This document shows positions 61,546 through 64,000 of a DNA stretch of 64,000 nt, one piece after another (within the stretch, counting starts at the first letter, position 1; each line of letters opens with the position of its first letter). The translations under genes were made by a program, and so were the position numbers. Origin of the DNA: Desulfocicer vacuolatum DSM 3385 (GTDB taxonomy: Bacteria; Desulfobacterota; Desulfobacteria; Desulfobacterales; Desulfobacteraceae); NCBI RefSeq assembly GCF_900176365.1, contig NZ_FWXY01000015.1, positions 62,001 to 126,000 on the forward strand. Direction: 5' to 3'. A model generated the notes under the pieces. The model saw only the letters and a list, made by a program, of their open reading frames with translations. It searched no databases and was not told the DNA's origin.

Positions 61546-64000
61546 ATGCAAACAGATTCATCAGTGCCACGACATGCCATACGCGTTATCACAGCAACTT
61601 CACTATTTGACGGGCATGATGCATCCATCAGTATTTTCAGAAGAATGCTCCAGGATTCCGGATGTGAGGTGATTCACATCGGCCATAATCGACCGGCCCA
61701 GGAGGTGGTGGAGGCCGCCATTGAAGAGGATGCCCAGGGGATTGCCGTTTCAAGCTACCAGGGAGGGCATGTTGAATTTTTTAAATACATGGTGGACCTT
61801 TTAAGGGATAAAAATGCAGGTCACATCAAGGTGTTCGGCGGGGGAGGCGGTGTCATCATCCCCACAGAGATAAAAGCGCTCCATGACTACGGTGTCTGCC
61901 GTATTTACTCTCCGGAAGATGGCGGCACACTGGGACTCCAGGGCATCATCGACCATATGATTCAGGAGATGAATTTCTCCACGGTGGATAACAACGCACT
62001 GCATCTTGGCGATCTTTGTGTAGCAAAAAAATACCCCACGGCAAATCTCATCACAGCCGTCCAGAATGCCAAAATTAAGAATAACGGCTCCCATCTACCC
62101 CTCATGGAAAAAATAAAATTCCGTCAACCAGATTCCGTAGTGCCGGTCATCGGCCTCACCGGTACCGGCGGAGCCGGCAAATCATCCTTAACCGATGAAC
62201 TGGTATTACGAATGCTCAGAGATTTTGATGACATACACATTGCCGTCATCAGCTGCGACCCGTCACGGAGAAAGACCGGCGGTGCCCTTCTGGGAGATCG
62301 CATCCGCATGAACGCCATCTCCACGGGCAGGGTTTACATGCGCTCCCTTGCCACCCGGGAGGCCCAGTCAGAGTTGCCAGATTCCCTTCCAGAGGTGATT
62401 GAGGTGGTAAAAGCCGCCGGATATGACCTGATCATCGCGGAAACTGCCGGTATTGGCCAGGGAGATTCACGCATTGTGGATCTGGTGGACATCTCGGTTT
62501 ATGTGATGACATCGGAGTTTGGCGCACCGTCCCAGCTGGAAAAAATCGACATGCTGGACTATGCCGACATTGTGGTCATCAACAAATTTGAAAAAAGAGG
62601 CAGTGAAGATGCCCTTCGGGATGTGAGAAAACAGGTCCAGAGAAATCTCAAGGCCTTTGAAACCCCTGTGGACGAGATGCCGGTGTACGGCACCATTGCC
62701 TCCAAGTTCAATGATGACGGCGTCACCGCCTTTTACCATGGCCTTTTGGATAAAATTGAGGAAAAAAATGGGAAATCATACCCCTCTGCCATGGAGAGAA
62801 CCGGCATAAAACACGCATCTGCCAAGAGTATTATTCTGCCGCCGGAACGCACCCGGTATCTGGCCGAAATTGCCAATACCGTCAGAAATTACCATCAAAC
62901 CACCGGCGAACAGGCCGCTGCGGTGCGAAGGGTATGGCATCTTAAAGAAGCGCAAAAATCAATACAAGACCATGCTTCCCAAACCCTCGAATCCCTAAAG
63001 AGCGCCCTGGACAAAGAGACCACCCGGATTGACCAAGAGACCCGGGAATTGCTCAACCGATGGGAGGAAATTCAGGAGCACTATACCCGGGATGCGCTCT
63101 CCTATGAGGTGCGTGGAAAAGTACTCAAGCTTCCTTTGTACACCACCTCTTTGAGTCATTCCCGGATTCCCAAGGTGTCCATTCCCCGGTATGAAGACCC
63201 GGGGGAGGCCATCACCTGGATGCGAAAGGAGAATGTGCCCGGCGATTTTCCCTATACAGCCGGGGTATTTCCCCTGAAGCGTGCAGATGAAGACCCCACC
63301 CGCATGTTTGCCGGAGAAGGGGGGCCCGGAGATACCAATAAGCGATTCAGACTGCTCTCCTCGGCCTATCCGGCCAAACGACTTTCCACCGCCTTTGACT
63401 CCGTAACATTGTACGGATATGACCCCCAGACCCGCCCGGATATCTATGGCAAAATCGGCAACTCCGGCGTGAGCATCTGCACCGTGGAAGACATGAAGCT
63501 GTTGTACGGCGGATTTGATCTGTGCGCCCCCACCACCTCTGTGTCCATGACGGTGAACGGCCCTGCTCCCATCATCCTTGCCATGTTCATGAACACGGCC
63601 ATTGAGCAGCAGATGGAAAAACACAGGAGAGACAACGGGTGTGACCCCAACCCGCAAGAGACAGAAACCATAAGGCAAATGGCTCTTTCCACTGTCAGGG
63701 GAACGGTTCAGGCAGATATTCTCAAGGAAGATCAGGGTCAGAACACCTGCATTTTCTCCATCGAGTTTGCCCTTAAAATGATGGGGGACATCCAGCAGTA
63801 TTTCATCGACCATGCCGTTAAAAATTTCTATTCCGTTTCCATCTCCGGCTATCACATTGCAGAGGCCGGTGCCAATCCCATCTCCCAGCTGGCCTTTACC
63901 CTGGCCAATGGGTTTACCTATGTGGAATATTATCTTTCCAGGGGAATGGACATCGACGCCTTTGCGCCGTCCCTCTCCTTCTTTTTTTCCAATGGCATGG
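61546..64000 (+). CDS. icmF: Fused isobutyryl-CoA mutase (IcmF), partial at right edge
   Basis: The frame is open from ATG 61546 (AAGGAG upstream) to the window end, giving 818 residues of a protein usually about 1090. The order is an N-terminal B12-binding domain (LFDGHDASISIFRR and SYQGGHVEFFKYM), a MeaB/ArgK-type G-protein chaperone with Walker A GLTGTGGAGKSS near residue 205 and AETAGIGQGD, and then the mutase barrel (FPYTAGVFPLKR, DPTRMFAGEG, YGYDPQTRPDIYGK). This order is unique to IcmF, which interconverts isobutyryl- and n-butyryl-CoA. TAGVFP keeps the Phe where methylmalonyl-CoA mutase has Tyr. Pivalyl-type relatives share the layout and cannot be excluded. Confidence 0.92.
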   Translation, partial: MQTDSSVPRHAIRVITATSLFDGHDASISIFRRMLQDSGCEVIHIGHNRPAQEVVEAAIEEDAQGIAVSSYQGGHVEFFKYMVDLLRDKNAGHIKVFGGGGGVIIPTEIKALHDYGVCRIYSPEDGGTLGLQGIIDHMIQEMNFSTVDNNALHLGDLCVAKKYPTANLITAVQNAKIKNNGSHLPLMEKIKFRQPDSVVPVIGLTGTGGAGKSSLTDELVLRMLRDFDDIHIAVISCDPSRRKTGGALLGDRIRMNAISTGRVYMRSLATREAQSELPDSLPEVIEVVKAAGYDLIIAETAGIGQGDSRIVDLVDISVYVMTSEFGAPSQLEKIDMLDYADIVVINKFEKRGSEDALRDVRKQVQRNLKAFETPVDEMPVYGTIASKFNDDGVTAFYHGLLDKIEEKNGKSYPSAMERTGIKHASAKSIILPPERTRYLAEIANTVRNYHQTTGEQAAAVRRVWHLKEAQKSIQDHASQTLESLKSALDKETTRIDQETRELLNRWEEIQEHYTRDALSYEVRGKVLKLPLYTTSLSHSRIPKVSIPRYEDPGEAITWMRKENVPGDFPYTAGVFPLKRADEDPTRMFAGEGGPGDTNKRFRLLSSAYPAKRLSTAFDSVTLYGYDPQTRPDIYGKIGNSGVSICTVEDMKLLYGGFDLCAPTTSVSMTVNGPAPIILAMFMNTAIEQQMEKHRRDNGCDPNPQETETIRQMALSTVRGTVQADILKEDQGQNTCIFSIEFALKMMGDIQQYFIDHAVKNFYSVSISGYHIAEAGANPISQLAFTLANGFTYVEYYLSRGMDIDAFAPSLSFFFSNGM

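Overview
The window looks like a chromosome segment of an anaerobic, sulfate-reducer-like deltaproteobacterium, most plausibly of the Desulfobacteraceae type. The grounds are a complete Rnf complex, a tungsten-type aldehyde:ferredoxin oxidoreductase, a multihaem cytochrome/CCG iron-sulfur pair like those of sulfate reducers, a phenylacetate-CoA ligase next to an ACT-domain protein, and dense acyl-CoA catabolism. No dsr, apr, rRNA or tRNA gene is present, so this placement is inference.

Layout: 0-1 kb, the end of an enoyl-CoA hydratase and a cluster of one dispersed repeat (called R1 here). 1-2.9 kb (+), phenylacetate-CoA ligase and an ACT protein. 3.2-8.8 kb (-), rnfCDGEAB. 9.2-10.1 kb (-), a tandem universal stress protein. 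10.3-14.4 kb (+), an AT-rich foreign-looking cassette: an asparagine synthase gene between two inverted 184-bp MITE-like elements, then a PP-loop amidotransferase and an acyl carrier protein. 14.5-25.2 kb (-), an export/activation operon of DUF1302, DUF1329, YCF48-like, MMPL/RND, acyl-CoA ligase and AOR, divergent from a sigma-54 activator (25.8-27.4 kb, +).

27.4-50 kb is one long minus-strand block. Its upstream part (49.9-43.6 kb) encodes an acetoin-dehydrogenase-like 2-oxoacid dehydrogenase complex (E3, E2, E1 alpha, E1 beta) with the classical lipoylation genes lipB and lipA in the middle. It continues into an 11-CxxCH cytochrome fused to a NarI/DsrM-like membrane domain, a DsrK/HdrD-like CCG protein, a GcvH-like lipoyl carrier (LbpA-like), a lipoate ligase, a LipT-like flavoprotein and two radical SAM proteins (LipS1/LipS2-like). 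The last part holds two alkylsulfatase-like metallo-beta-lactamase proteins with degenerate metal sites, a zinc alcohol dehydrogenase, an acetoin-reductase-like SDR and two Asp-nucleophile alpha/beta hydrolases.

50.5-64 kb is beta-oxidation: two crotonases, two classical thiolases, two acyl-CoA dehydrogenases, a small unknown protein, an HSD10-like SDR, an SCP-x-like thiolase and a fused isobutyryl-CoA mutase (IcmF) running off the right edge. Several intergenic gaps here hold short MITE-like elements, two of them with clear 8-bp target duplications.

Reading the genes together: hydrophobic or branched substrates are imported or exported, hydrolysed, activated to CoA thioesters and oxidised, and the electrons go to ferredoxin/Rnf and to membrane cytochromes. 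The most interesting proposal is that the LbpA-like lipoyl protein is the thiol/disulfide partner of the CCG protein and multihaem/b-type cytochrome, a lipoate-based analogue of the DsrC/DsrMK arrangement, with its own lipoylation genes alongside and separate from the LipB/LipA pair serving the dehydrogenase E2.
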